A stretch of 64,000 bases of DNA. Origin: Bacillus albus. Its GTDB lineage: Bacteria > Bacillota > Bacilli > Bacillales > Bacillaceae_G. Position 1 is the stretch's first letter. Every line of letters begins with the position of its first letter. The stretch spans positions 186,001 through 250,000 of the forward strand of contig NZ_MAOE01000035.1 in NCBI RefSeq assembly GCF_001884185.1, written 5' to 3'. The notes below the pieces were generated by a model. That model was not told the DNA's origin. It made no database searches and was given only the letters and a program-made list of their open reading frames with translations. The translations under genes were made by a program, and so were the position numbers. This document shows, piece by piece, positions 30,417-39,084 of this stretch.

Positions 30417-31283
30417 ATGCGAATGTTGAATCATAAAAAAATACAAGAAAATATGGCATCACGTTTTTTTAAAGATCGAGTTTACAAAATGTTATTTTAT
30501 ATAGCTATTTTGTTTTCGATAGTAATACTGCTTATTTTGCTTTTTCAAATTTTTGAAAAAGGTATAAGTTATCTTTCGTTAGATTTCTTTACAAACTTTG
30601 CTTCGCGTAATCCGAAAGAAGCTGGGATTGCTGCAGCATTGTCAGGAACGATATTATTTATGAGCATTGTTATACCAGTCTCCTTTATATTTGGAGTCGG
30701 GACTGCTCTTTATTTAGAGCAATATGCGAAGGAATCTATATTTAAAAAGGTAATAGAAATTAATAATCAAACGTTAGCAGGAGTACCTTCCGTCGTATTT
30801 GGATTACTCGGCTTAACTATTTTTGTATATGCTCTTCATTTAGGTGAGAGTATTATTGCGGCGGCACTGACGATGAGTTTACTCGTCTTACCTACAGTTG
30901 TAGTAGCAAGTCAAGAAGCGATACGATCTGTACCAAGTTCATTATTAGAAGCTTCTTACGGATTAGGTGCTACGAAGTGGCAAACGATGTATCAAGTTGT
31001 ATTGCCATATGCTTTCCCAGGAATTATAACGGGTTGTACGTTAGCGATATCAAGAGCGATTGGAGAAGCGGCACCGCTATTAGTTATTGGGGCACTTGCA
31101 TTTGCAAATTATGTTCCATTTAGTATGTTTGATAGATTTACAGTTTTACCAATTCAAATTTTTAATTGGATGAGTAGACCACAAGAAGAATTTCAGTATG
31201 TAGCAGCTGCTGGAATGATTGTTTTGTTAGGTTTGTTGCTCTTTATCAATATATTTGTCCTATGGTTACGAAATCGAAAATAA
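30417..31283 (+). CDS. pstA: Phosphate ABC transporter permease PstA
   Basis: 288 residues, six membrane segments, with the EAA-loop [19 protein letters not shown]. The ATG at 30417 follows AGGAAGGTGAC within the end of pstC. Partner of PstC in the high-affinity phosphate uptake channel. Confidence 0.95.
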   Translation: MRMLNHKKIQENMASRFFKDRVYKMLFYIAILFSIVILLILLFQIFEKGISYLSLDFFTNFASRNPKEAGIAAALSGTILFMSIVIPVSFIFGVGTALYLEQYAKESIFKKVIEINNQTLAGVPSVVFGLLGLTIFVYALHLGESIIAAALTMSLLVLPTVVVASQEAIRSVPSSLLEASYGLGATKWQTMYQVVLPYAFPGIITGCTLAISRAIGEAAPLLVIGALAFANYVPFSMFDRFTVLPIQIFNWMSRPQEEFQYVAAAGMIVLLGLLLFINIFVLWLRNRK

Positions 31284-31311
31284 GTTGGAAATGGATGAAA
31301 GGGGAATTCAA

Positions 31312-32127
31312 ATGGTAGCAACAGTAGTAAATGTACAGGTGAAAAACGAGGAGAAAATCGAGACTGCGCCAAAGAAAGTAGTATTTGATACGAAAAACTT
31401 AAATTTATGGTACGGAGAAGACCATGCTTTAAAAGATATTAATTTAAGCATTCATGAGAATGAAGTTACGGCAATTATCGGACCAAGTGGTTGTGGTAAA
31501 TCTACGTACTTAAAAACATTAAATCGTATGGTAGAGTTAGTACCAATCGTGCGAACTACAGGCGTAATTGAATATAGAGAGCGCAATATATTTGATAAAT
31601 CATACCCAGTTGAAGAATTGCGAACACATGTAGGAATGGTGTTCCAAAAGCCAAATCCATTTCCAAAATCTATTTATGAAAATGTAGCATACGGCCCGAA
31701 AATTCATGGTATTAGCGACAAGAAAACATTGGATGAAATTGTTGAAAAAAGTTTACGTGGAGCAGCAATTTGGGAGGAGTTAAAAGATCGTTTGCACGAT
31801 AATGCATACGGTTTATCTGGTGGACAGCAACAGCGTCTATGTATCGCACGTTGTTTAGCGATTGAACCAGACGTTATTTTAATGGATGAGCCAACATCGG
31901 CACTAGATCCAATTTCAACATTAAAAGTAGAAGAATTAATTCAAGAATTAAAGAAAGACTTTAGCATCGTTATCGTAACGCATAACATGCAACAGGCAGC
32001 ACGTATTTCAGACAAAACTGCTTTCTTCTTAAGTGGAGAAGTTGTGGAGTATACAGATACAAATAAATTATTTACGACACCTTCAGATAAGCGTACAGAA
32101 GATTATATTACAGGCCGATTCGGTTGA
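31312..32127 (+). CDS. pstB: Phosphate ABC transporter ATPase PstB
   Basis: 271 residues from ATG 31312, selected for GAAAGGGGAATTCAA upstream; an earlier frame-open region overlapping pstA has no site. Walker [10 protein letters not shown], signature LSGGQQQR, Walker [12 protein letters not shown] and the H-loop VTHNMQQ are intact. It powers PstCA. A terminator hairpin follows the stop before phoU. Confidence 0.97.
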   Translation: MVATVVNVQVKNEEKIETAPKKVVFDTKNLNLWYGEDHALKDINLSIHENEVTAIIGPSGCGKSTYLKTLNRMVELVPIVRTTGVIEYRERNIFDKSYPVEELRTHVGMVFQKPNPFPKSIYENVAYGPKIHGISDKKTLDEIVEKSLRGAAIWEELKDRLHDNAYGLSGGQQQRLCIARCLAIEPDVILMDEPTSALDPISTLKVEELIQELKKDFSIVIVTHNMQQAARISDKTAFFLSGEVVEYTDTNKLFTTPSDKRTEDYITGRFG

Positions 32128-32150
32128 TGTCGCTAGCAAGGCTAAGAGCA

Positions 32151-32181
32151 AATACCCTCTTAACAGAGGGTATTTCTTGTT
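32151..32181 (+). terminator. Terminator after pstB
   Basis: AATACCCTC TTAACA GAGGGTATT then TCTTGTTTT. It should reduce read-through into phoU. Confidence 0.75.
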
Positions 32182-32189
32182 TTATCTCG

Positions 32190-32340
32190 CTATTCGCCGG
32201 GCAGTAAGCCCCCCACCTCAAAATTCAGCGAAAGCAAAGAAGTTAGGCGGGGGACGGGCTGCCCGTAAAAGCCCGATTGGTGAGGGCTGATAATCAGTGG
32301 GTGATGAACAAAATCCCCACTGATTAAAGTTTCACTTTAT
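32190..32340 (+). repeat. Structured bcr-like dispersed repeat between pstB and phoU
   Basis: About 150 bp, far more GC-rich than its flanks, with nested inverted repeats: CGGGCAG (32199) with CTGCCCG (32259); a GCCCCCC / GGCGGGGG pair inside; and AATCAGTGGG / CCCACTGATT (32292-32325). It ends TTAAAGTTTCACTTTAT. Parts recur at 3758-3788 (inverted) and 33325-33376. It resembles the bcr repeat class described for the B. cereus group; I cannot give the subtype. Confidence 0.75.
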
Positions 32341-32354
32341 TGAGAAGGAATATT

Positions 32355-32402
32355 TCTCCTATGTAAGGTTGATTACAGAGATAAGAGGCCTTACATAGGA
32401 GA
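32355..32402 (+). promoter_or_regulatory. 14-bp perfect inverted repeat upstream of phoU
   Basis: TCTCCTATGTAAGG (32355-32368) and CCTTACATAGGAGA (32389-32402) around a 20-nt loop. As RNA this is a very stable hairpin ending 40 nt before the phoU start; a T/A-rich stretch TTTATATATAA follows. It may be an attenuator, an operator or an mRNA-stability element. Confidence 0.6.
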
Positions 32403-32442
32403 TTTATATATAATGGCACACAATATTGAGGGGGAAGACACA

Positions 32443-33099
32443 ATGGTAAGAGAACAATTTCAATGTGATTTAAAAACGTTACAGCAAAAGGTAATTGATC
32501 TTGGTGAACTAGCGAGGGAAGCTTTATTGCTTGCTATGGAAGGTCTTCATAAAAGGGATGTAGAGAAAGCGTTAGAGGTAATAGATGGTGATTATCGTAT
32601 GGATAATTTAGAAGAGGAAATAAATGATCTTGCGCTTATGCTTATTACGAAGCAGCAACCTGTAGCAAGTGATTTAAGAAGGATTTTCATTTCAATTAAA
32701 ACAGCGACAGACTTAGAACGTATTGCAGATCATGCTGTTAATATTGCGAAATCAACGATTCGCCTTGGGGAAAAAGAAGCGTCTGTTAGTTTGCACAATC
32801 TTGATGAGATGTTTGCAATTGCAAATAAGATGTTACAGTTAGCGTTAGATGCATATGAGCAAGAAAATTTAACTTTTGCGAAACAAATTGCCGAAATGGA
32901 TGATTCAGTTGATGAAATATATGGGAAAGCGATTCGTGAATTTATATCATCAGTCCCAGAACAACCAGAAGCAATTACGCAAATCACGCAATTATCATTT
33001 GTAGCGAGATATATTGAGCGTGTAGCAGACCATATTACAAATATTGCTGAAAATGTTTTTTATTTAGTAAAAGGAAAGCATTACTTATTAAATGAATAA
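32443..33099 (+). CDS. phoU: Phosphate signalling/PstB-associated regulator PhoU
   Basis: 218 residues from ATG 32443 (GAGGGGGAAG site), starting MVREQFQCDL. Two copies of a three-helix PhoU domain, each with metal-binding-type acidic motifs (about residues 15-100 and 118-205; e.g. DLERIADHAVNIA and YIERVADHITNIA). PhoU links the Pst transporter with phosphate signalling. Separated from pstB by a terminator, a repeat and a hairpin. Confidence 0.95.
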   Translation: MVREQFQCDLKTLQQKVIDLGELAREALLLAMEGLHKRDVEKALEVIDGDYRMDNLEEEINDLALMLITKQQPVASDLRRIFISIKTATDLERIADHAVNIAKSTIRLGEKEASVSLHNLDEMFAIANKMLQLALDAYEQENLTFAKQIAEMDDSVDEIYGKAIREFISSVPEQPEAITQITQLSFVARYIERVADHITNIAENVFYLVKGKHYLLNE

Positions 33100-33106
33100 A
33101 GAAAAA

Positions 33107-33136
33107 AAGCAGGTGAAACATCACCTGCTTTTTTTA
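33107..33136 (+). terminator. Terminator after phoU
   Basis: AAAGCAGGTGA AACA TCACCTGCTTTTTTT. Confidence 0.93.
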
Positions 33137-33455
33137 GTCAAAACATGACAAAAAAAGCTCATTGTTTACTTTAGTTTATGATGATAAGATGTATCATAAT
33201 ATAATGGAAAAAATAGGACATATATGTTGTTCGTTTAGTAAGTAATATTTTACTAAGTTAATAGTAAGCGCTTTCTTTTTTGTGTTTAAAAGGTACGTGT
33301 ATATTGGGAGCTATACTGCTTGTCAGCCATCAACGGTAGATGAAAAAATCTCTACTATTTAAGGTTTCATTTTATACTGCTACTTAATGTGGGATAGATA
33401 ATATACATATCGTATATGAAGTTACTGAACATTATATAAGTGGAGGCTGAAGTAT
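33137..33455. other. Intergenic region before the nucleotidyltransferase fusion gene
   Basis: Contains a possible promoter near TATAAT at 33200, a cre-like site at 33263-33276 (AGTAAGCGCTTTCT, 12 of 14 positions of TGWAANCGNTNWCA) and a repeat remnant at 33325-33376. No gene or RNA is recognised. Confidence 0.5.
33325..33376 (+). repeat. Diverged copy of the dispersed palindromic repeat
   Basis: GGTAGATGAAAAAATCTCTACT then ATTTAAGGTTTCATTTTAT aligns with 32297-32340 (same order and tail, several substitutions). The palindromic arms are partly eroded. Confidence 0.55.
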
Positions 33456-35810
33456 ATGAAGGGGGTTATTTTAGCTGGAGGAAAAGGACGACGCCTTAGA
33501 CCATTAACATGTAATACTCCAAAGCCGATGTTGCCATTATTAGAGAAGCCAGTTTTGGAATACAATATTGAATTATTACGTCAGCATGGTATTCGTGAGA
33601 TTGCCATTACTGTTCAGTATATGAGTACGGCCATTAAACAATACTTTGGTGACGGTAGCAAATGGGGCGTCAATTTGTACTACTTTGAAGACTCTCCACC
33701 GCTTGGTACTGCAGGAAGTATTAAACAAGCGGAAAAATTCTTGGATGAAACTTTTGTTGTCATAAGCGGGGATGCGTTAACTGATTTTCAATTATCAGAA
33801 GGCATTGTGTTTCATGAACAAAAGAAAAGAATGGTAACTATGTTTGTAAAGGAAGTAGAAAATCCACTCTCATTCGGTTTAGTTGTAATGAACAAAGAAC
33901 AAGAGGTTACACGATATATAGAAAAACCGAGTTGGAATGAGGTAGTTTCTAATATTGTGAATACAGGTATATATATTATGGAGCCAGAAATTTTTTCTTA
34001 CATACCGCCCCGAGAATTTTTTGATTTCAGTCAAGATGTTTTTCCATTATTGGCAAATAAGAACGCGTTATTTGCATATTTGTCAGAAGGCTATTGGTTA
34101 GATATCGGTACATTTGATCAATATCGACAAGCACAATTTGATTTGTTAACGAAAAAATTACAAGTACCTATTCCTTACACGGAAGTATTGCCGATGGTAT
34201 GGATGGGAGAAGGGGTGACGATTGGAAAAGGAACGAAAATTCACGGTCCCTCTTTTATTGGAGAAGGAGCAAAGATTGGTGCTGGAGCTGTAATTGAACC
34301 GTACTCTATTATCGGGAAAAATAGTATTGTTTCAAGCTATTCTCATCTTCAAAAAAGTATTGTTTTTGCAAATGCTCACATAGGGCAGTATTGTGAGTTA
34401 TTTGAAACGACAATAGGAGAGCATACAATGGTGGAAGATGACGTTACATTGTTTCAAAAAAGCATTGTAGCGGATCATTGTCATATAGGGAAGAGTACGG
34501 TAATTAAGCAAAAGGGAAAACTATGGCCATATAAGGCGATTGACAGCTATTCGGTAGTAGGGTCGGCTGGTGTTCAAGAAAGTGAAAAGAGTGCAGGATG
34601 GTTGCAAAAAAGCCGCATTGTAGGAAGAGGTAATGTTGAAATCACTCCTCAATTTATTGTAAAGGTTGCGATGGCGTACGGATCTCTTTTTGCCAAAGGA
34701 GAAAGTATATTAATTGGGAGTCAAGAACATATAGAAACGACCTCTTATAAAAATCTCTTTCTTCATGCGATTCATGGTATCGGAGTTCATACGATGGAAT
34801 GCAAAGAAATGAACGAGTCTCTTTTTCAGTATAGTATTCAGGATTTAAAATGTGCAGGCGGGGTTTTCATTCAAGTAGAAAATGAAAAAGAGGTTGTTAT
34901 AAAGTTGTATGGCAAGGATGGGGTACAATTAACGTATAAGCAGCAAAAAGCGATAGAACAAGTATATATGTCTGAGTCGTTTTATTACGTATGTGAGAAG
35001 GAAATGGGGCGGAATAAGCTAGTCCACGTTTCTTTACATGATTATATAGAGGCTGTATTAGAACGCATTGATATTGAGAAAATACAAAAACAGAAGTTTC
35101 ATCTTCTTATTAATAAGAGAAATGATATGTTACAACATTTACTTATGCTCTTTTTACAAAGACTAGGATGTACAGTTACGTGGATTTACGCGGGCGAACA
35201 AAAGGATCATGTGAAAGCTTTGATGAAATCAAGTAAAGCAAATATGGCGCTTATGTTTTCAGAGCAAGGAAATTATTTCGAGTTATATGATAATCATAGT
35301 AATATTTACCAAGGGACAGATTTTGAAGAGGTAGATATTCCAGATTTATTACTTGAATCAACAGGAAATATTTACCCAATGTCTTTGAAATTAGGAGAGT
35401 GTTACCTTCTATTTTATACGCAGGATGAAAAAAAGTCGTTTCAAGCGAGATGGAAACGAGATATTTTATATCGAATAGGAAAATTATTTGAGCTAATAGC
35501 ATTGCAGGGAAAAACGTTTCTCAGCATAGTAGAGCAATCACCTCCGCTCTATCTACTTTGTGATGAAGTTGTATGTTCATGGAATGAAAAAGGGAAAGTG
35601 ATGAGGAAATTATTGGCTGATATGGAAAGAAAGGAAGACGGTATATTTGAAGGAGTACAGTTCAAATATACGGAAAAAGAGTGGTCTTATATCGTTTCTG
35701 ACACAAAACAACCGAAATTTTTAGTGTATTCACATGCTAGAAACCCAGTAATAGCAAGGGAAAACATGAAAAATCTTATAGAAAAAATTAGACAATATCA
35801 AAAGGTGTAG
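33456..35810 (+). CDS. Sugar-1-phosphate nucleotidyltransferase fused to a degenerate phosphohexomutase
   Basis: 784 residues. N-terminal GDP-mannose-pyrophosphorylase-like domain (1-about 230: LAGGKGRRLRPLT, SGDALTDF, EKPSW), left-handed beta-helix hexapeptides (about 250-365), then a region aligning with alpha-D-phosphohexomutases (about 375-780). The mutase half lacks the phosphoserine loop T-x-S-H-N-P (CAGGVFIQVENEKEV lies there) and the DxDxDR metal loop (FSEQGNYFELYDN). So the transferase is probably active on NDP-sugar synthesis and the mutase part not. Substrate unknown; GDP-mannose is the usual guess. Strong GTGGAGGC site. Confidence 0.85.
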   Translation: MKGVILAGGKGRRLRPLTCNTPKPMLPLLEKPVLEYNIELLRQHGIREIAITVQYMSTAIKQYFGDGSKWGVNLYYFEDSPPLGTAGSIKQAEKFLDETFVVISGDALTDFQLSEGIVFHEQKKRMVTMFVKEVENPLSFGLVVMNKEQEVTRYIEKPSWNEVVSNIVNTGIYIMEPEIFSYIPPREFFDFSQDVFPLLANKNALFAYLSEGYWLDIGTFDQYRQAQFDLLTKKLQVPIPYTEVLPMVWMGEGVTIGKGTKIHGPSFIGEGAKIGAGAVIEPYSIIGKNSIVSSYSHLQKSIVFANAHIGQYCELFETTIGEHTMVEDDVTLFQKSIVADHCHIGKSTVIKQKGKLWPYKAIDSYSVVGSAGVQESEKSAGWLQKSRIVGRGNVEITPQFIVKVAMAYGSLFAKGESILIGSQEHIETTSYKNLFLHAIHGIGVHTMECKEMNESLFQYSIQDLKCAGGVFIQVENEKEVVIKLYGKDGVQLTYKQQKAIEQVYMSESFYYVCEKEMGRNKLVHVSLHDYIEAVLERIDIEKIQKQKFHLLINKRNDMLQHLLMLFLQRLGCTVTWIYAGEQKDHVKALMKSSKANMALMFSEQGNYFELYDNHSNIYQGTDFEEVDIPDLLLESTGNIYPMSLKLGECYLLFYTQDEKKSFQARWKRDILYRIGKLFELIALQGKTFLSIVEQSPPLYLLCDEVVCSWNEKGKVMRKLLADMERKEDGIFEGVQFKYTEKEWSYIVSDTKQPKFLVYSHARNPVIARENMKNLIEKIRQYQKV

Positions 35811-35879
35811 AATTTTTATTTTAAAAGTGGTATTATAGTATAGTCTGATTTAAGTTATTAGTACTGGAGGGAAATAAGA

Positions 35880-36029
35880 ATGCGTGTGAATATTACTCTA
35901 GCATGTACAGAATGCGGAGATCGTAACTATATCTCAAAGAAAAACAAACGTAACAACGCTGAGCGTATCGAGCTTAAAAAGTATTGCAAGCGTGACAAGA
36001 AGTCTACGTTACACCGTGAAACAAAGTAA
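35880..36029 (+). CDS. rpmG: 50S ribosomal protein L33
   Basis: 49 residues beginning [18 protein letters not shown], with basic C-terminus. CTECG and YCKRDKK hint at a zinc-ribbon; the second pair is reduced (only one Cys, YCKR), so it is between the C+ and C- forms. A ribosomal large-subunit protein. The site is GGAGGGAAATAAGA. A terminator follows. Confidence 0.93.
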   Translation: MRVNITLACTECGDRNYISKKNKRNNAERIELKKYCKRDKKSTLHRETK

Positions 36030-36064
36030 GCAGTAGGAATATTTTCCTACTGTTTCTTTTTTTT
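36028..36064 (+). terminator. Terminator after rpmG
   Basis: CAGTAGGAA TATT TTCCTACTG then a T-rich tail. Confidence 0.85.
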
Positions 36065-36134
36065 ATTCGATTCCTCTGTTAAAAGTGATACACTATCATC
36101 GTAGAGAAAAGTATCACTGTGAGGGGGAAAATGT

Positions 36135-36713
36135 GTGAGAGAAGAGAAGGTACGTTTACGTAAACGAATAATAGAGCACATGAATTCTTTGTCAGAAGAA
36201 CGGTATACAACTTTATCAGAGCAAATTGCATGTTCGTTGTATGCGCAAAAAGAGTGGACTGAAGCTAAAACAATCGGAATCACTCTCTCAATGGAAAATG
36301 AAGTGAATACATATCCTATTATTAAAAAAGCTTGGGAAGAGGGCAAGAAAGTTGTTGTCCCGAAGTGTAATAAAGGAACACGAACAATGTCCTTTAGGCA
36401 AATTAGTAATTTTGATCAATTAGAAACGGTGTATATGAATTTACGTGAACCAATTCCAGCACTTACGGAAGAAGTGAATGCAGATGAAATTGATCTTCAA
36501 ATCGTGCCGGGCGTAGCTTATACAGCGCGAGGAGAACGGATTGGATATGGCGGTGGCTATTATGATCGTTATCTCGTGCATTATAAAGGGAAAACGCTAT
36601 CATTAGCTTATAGTTTTCAAATGGTAGATCATATTCCAGTAGAGCCGTTTGATAAAAATGTAGAAAAAATTATTACAGAAAAAGGAACGATGGTTAAAAA
36701 TGGGCTTGTATAG
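36135..36713 (+). CDS. yqgN: 5-formyltetrahydrofolate cyclo-ligase
   Basis: 192 residues from GTG 36135 with GAGGGGGAAA upstream; an ATG at 36131 is in another frame. The family motifs are present: RLRKRI near the start and the late substrate/nucleotide loop GYGGGYYDRYL. It converts 5-formyl-THF to 5,10-methenyl-THF with ATP. Same genomic position as B. subtilis yqgN (after rpmG). Confidence 0.93.
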   Translation: MREEKVRLRKRIIEHMNSLSEERYTTLSEQIACSLYAQKEWTEAKTIGITLSMENEVNTYPIIKKAWEEGKKVVVPKCNKGTRTMSFRQISNFDQLETVYMNLREPIPALTEEVNADEIDLQIVPGVAYTARGERIGYGGGYYDRYLVHYKGKTLSLAYSFQMVDHIPVEPFDKNVEKIITEKGTMVKNGLV

Positions 36714-36816
36714 ACAAATAAAAATTGACGAGACTTTTTCTTCTTGATTATAATAAAATATGTGAACGTTTTCTTATTATAATGTTTTATAGTAAGTGAG
36801 CATAGAGGGTGATGAA

Positions 36817-37017
36817 ATGGTATCTATTTATGATATTCAGCAATTGCTAAAGAAATTTGGTACGATTATTTATACGGGTGATCGAATTGCAGATTTACAA
36901 TTAATGCAAGATGAATTGCGTGAATTAAATCAATCACAGCTAATCGATCCACAAGACTATCAAACAGCTTTATTTTTATTGAAGCAAGAAATTCAAAAAG
37001 AGCTAAATAAGAATTAG
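36817..37017 (+). CDS. yqgQ: YqgQ family protein (DUF910)
   Basis: 66 residues from ATG 36817 (GAGGGTGATGAA site). Three predicted helices, no Cys, no signal. YqgQ proteins are small, of unknown function, and always sit just upstream of glucokinase in Bacillus, as here (19-nt gap), suggesting one operon. Confidence 0.9.
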   Translation: MVSIYDIQQLLKKFGTIIYTGDRIADLQLMQDELRELNQSQLIDPQDYQTALFLLKQEIQKELNKN

Positions 37018-37036
37018 ATAAAGGTAGGTAAGCAAC

Positions 37037-38020
37037 ATGGAAGAGAAATGGTTAGTTGGTGTTGACCTTGGTGGTACAACGATTAAATTAGCATTTATTA
37101 ATGTGTACGGTGAAATTTTACATAAGTGGGAAATCCCTACGAATACAAATGAGCAAGGAAAACATATTACACTTGATGTAGCGAAAGCTATTGATAAAAA
37201 GTTAGAAGAGTTAGGCGAATTAAAAAGTAAGTTAATCGGTATTGGTATGGGAGCTCCTGGTCCTGTACACGTGGCGTCTGGAATGATTTATGAAGCGGTT
37301 AACTTAGGATGGAAAAACTATCCGTTAAAAGATTTATTAGAAGTAGAAACAGGATTACCTGTTGTTATTGATAATGATGCAAACTTAGCAGCGCTTGGTG
37401 AAATGTGGAAAGGTGCTGGTGAAGGAGCGAAAGATTTAATTTGTATGACTCTTGGTACTGGCGTTGGCGGCGGTGTAATTGCCAATGGTGAGATTGTACA
37501 CGGCGTAAGCGGTGCTGCTGGTGAGATTGGACACATTACAGTCGTTACAGAGAATGCTTTCCCATGTAATTGCGGGAAGTCTGGTTGCCTAGAAACTGTA
37601 GCATCTGCTACGGGTATTGTGCGTGTTGCTATGCAAAAAATACAAGAGACTGATAAAGAAAGTGTTCTACGTTCTATGTTAGCAGAAGAAGGACGTATTA
37701 CATCAAAAGACGTATTTGAAGCACATGGACAAGGCGATGAACTAGCAGGCGAAGTAGTAGAAAAAGTAGCTTCTTATTTAGGTTTAGCTGTAGCGAACCT
37801 TTCTAGCACGTTGAACCCAGAGAAAATTGTTATTGGTGGAGGCGTTTCTAAAGCTGGAGATGCACTATTAGAACCAATTCAACGTTATTTCGAGCAATAT
37901 GCTTTCTCACGTGCTGTAAAGAGCACGAAGTTAGCGATTGCAACACTTGGTAACGATGCAGGTGTTATCGGAGGAGCTTGGCTTGTAAAAAAGCACAAAT
38001 ACGAAGCGAAGATGATATAA
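37037..38020 (+). CDS. glcK: Glucokinase, ROK family
   Basis: 327 residues. ATP-binding DLGGTTIK near the N-terminus, GTGVGGG, and the ROK zinc motif [10 protein letters not shown] (about 175-185). It phosphorylates glucose in the cytoplasm. AAAGGTAGG is the ribosome-binding site. Short gap to yqgQ; strong terminator downstream. Confidence 0.95.
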   Translation: MEEKWLVGVDLGGTTIKLAFINVYGEILHKWEIPTNTNEQGKHITLDVAKAIDKKLEELGELKSKLIGIGMGAPGPVHVASGMIYEAVNLGWKNYPLKDLLEVETGLPVVIDNDANLAALGEMWKGAGEGAKDLICMTLGTGVGGGVIANGEIVHGVSGAAGEIGHITVVTENAFPCNCGKSGCLETVASATGIVRVAMQKIQETDKESVLRSMLAEEGRITSKDVFEAHGQGDELAGEVVEKVASYLGLAVANLSSTLNPEKIVIGGGVSKAGDALLEPIQRYFEQYAFSRAVKSTKLAIATLGNDAGVIGGAWLVKKHKYEAKMI

Positions 38021-38034
38021 GTTGTGAACTATGA

Positions 38035-38066
38035 AAAGAGGAAGGGGAATCCCCTTCCTCTTTTTG
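38035..38066 (+). terminator. Terminator after glcK
   Basis: AAAGAGGAAGGGG AA TCCCCTTCCTCTTTTT hairpin. Confidence 0.93.
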
Positions 38067-38101
38067 TGTGAGATCTTGATGAAGAATAACATGTAAATGA
38101 A

Positions 38102-38275
38102 TTAAGCTGCTGGTGGGTACCCGTTATATAGAACAGTCATAATTGTAAACCATCCGAAAACGAGTACAGTTGCAATTGCAAAGCCGCCTGCGAAAAAATT
38201 CTTTTCACGAAGTGTTCTAAGCGTAGCAAATACAGCTAACAGAGTGACTAGTGCAAAAATAATAACAAGGCCCAT
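38102..38275 (-). CDS. yqgW: Small membrane protein, DUF2759 (YqgW-like)
   Basis: 57 residues, start MGLVIIFALVTLL at ATG 38275 with AGGAGGATATTGT before it. Two hydrophobic segments (about 2-18 and 28-50), ending YNGYPPAA. It is encoded on the opposite strand between glcK and the MBL hydrolase gene, as yqgW is in Bacillus. Function unknown. Confidence 0.85.
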   Translation of the reverse strand: MGLVIIFALVTLLAVFATLRTLREKNFFAGGFAIATVLVFGWFTIMTVLYNGYPPAA

Positions 38276-38445
38276 ACAATATCCTCCTCTGTCTACCCAT
38301 TCCTAAATATGAGTTTTTAGAATATTAACTCTTTTATATTGTACATGTTTTAAAAATGATTGTCGAGATAGCATCCTTTCTTTTCCTAAGAGAAAAAAAT
38401 GTTGTATCATTGAAAGTAAGTTTAATAATTGGAGGAGATTTTCAT

Positions 38446-39075
38446 ATGAAGTGGATACAAATGCCGTTAGGCCCATTACAAACGAATGCTTATATTTTAA
38501 CGAATGATCAAAATGAGTGTATTATCTTTGATCCTGGTCATGAAGGAGAGAAGCTTGTTACATATTTAAAAGAAGAACAATTAAAGCCACTGGCTGTTTT
38601 ATTAACACATGCTCACTTTGATCATATTGGAGCTGTTGATGCGGTAAGAGACGCTTTTCATATTCCTGTGTACGTACATAAAGAAGAAGCAGATTGGTTA
38701 GGAGATGCAACTGTAAATGGGTCTCAAATTTTTATGATGAATCGCAGCATTACAGCAAAACCAGCAGATCATATTATTGATGCAGAAGGTGCATTAGCAA
38801 TTGGCTCATTTAATTTTGAAATTTTTGAAACGCCAGGACATTCTCCAGGTAGTATTTCGTATTACTGTAAAGAGGTGAATGCTGTATTTTCTGGAGATGT
38901 ATTGTTCCAGATGAGCATCGGAAGAACAGATTTACCTGGTGGAAGTTTTGCTGAATTGATTGGAAGTATTGAAGAAAAATTATTTGTATTACCTGATGAA
39001 ACAGCGGTGCTATGTGGACATGGTCCAGAAACAAGCATTGGTTTTGAAAAAGAAAATAATCCATTTTTACAGTAA
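38446..39075 (+). CDS. yqgX: MBL-fold hydrolase (glyoxalase II-like, YqgX)
   Basis: 209 residues from ATG 38446 (TTGGAGGAGAT site; a longer in-frame reading has none). The metallo-beta-lactamase motif THAHFDHIGA, then TPGHSPGS, SGDVLF and CGHGPE give the binuclear zinc ligands. Likely hydrolyses a thioester; in the B. subtilis orthologue a role in methylglyoxal or thiol metabolism is suspected. Nine nt before the next gene. Confidence 0.92.
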   Translation: MKWIQMPLGPLQTNAYILTNDQNECIIFDPGHEGEKLVTYLKEEQLKPLAVLLTHAHFDHIGAVDAVRDAFHIPVYVHKEEADWLGDATVNGSQIFMMNRSITAKPADHIIDAEGALAIGSFNFEIFETPGHSPGSISYYCKEVNAVFSGDVLFQMSIGRTDLPGGSFAELIGSIEEKLFVLPDETAVLCGHGPETSIGFEKENNPFLQ

Positions 39076-39084
39076 GGAGCTAAT

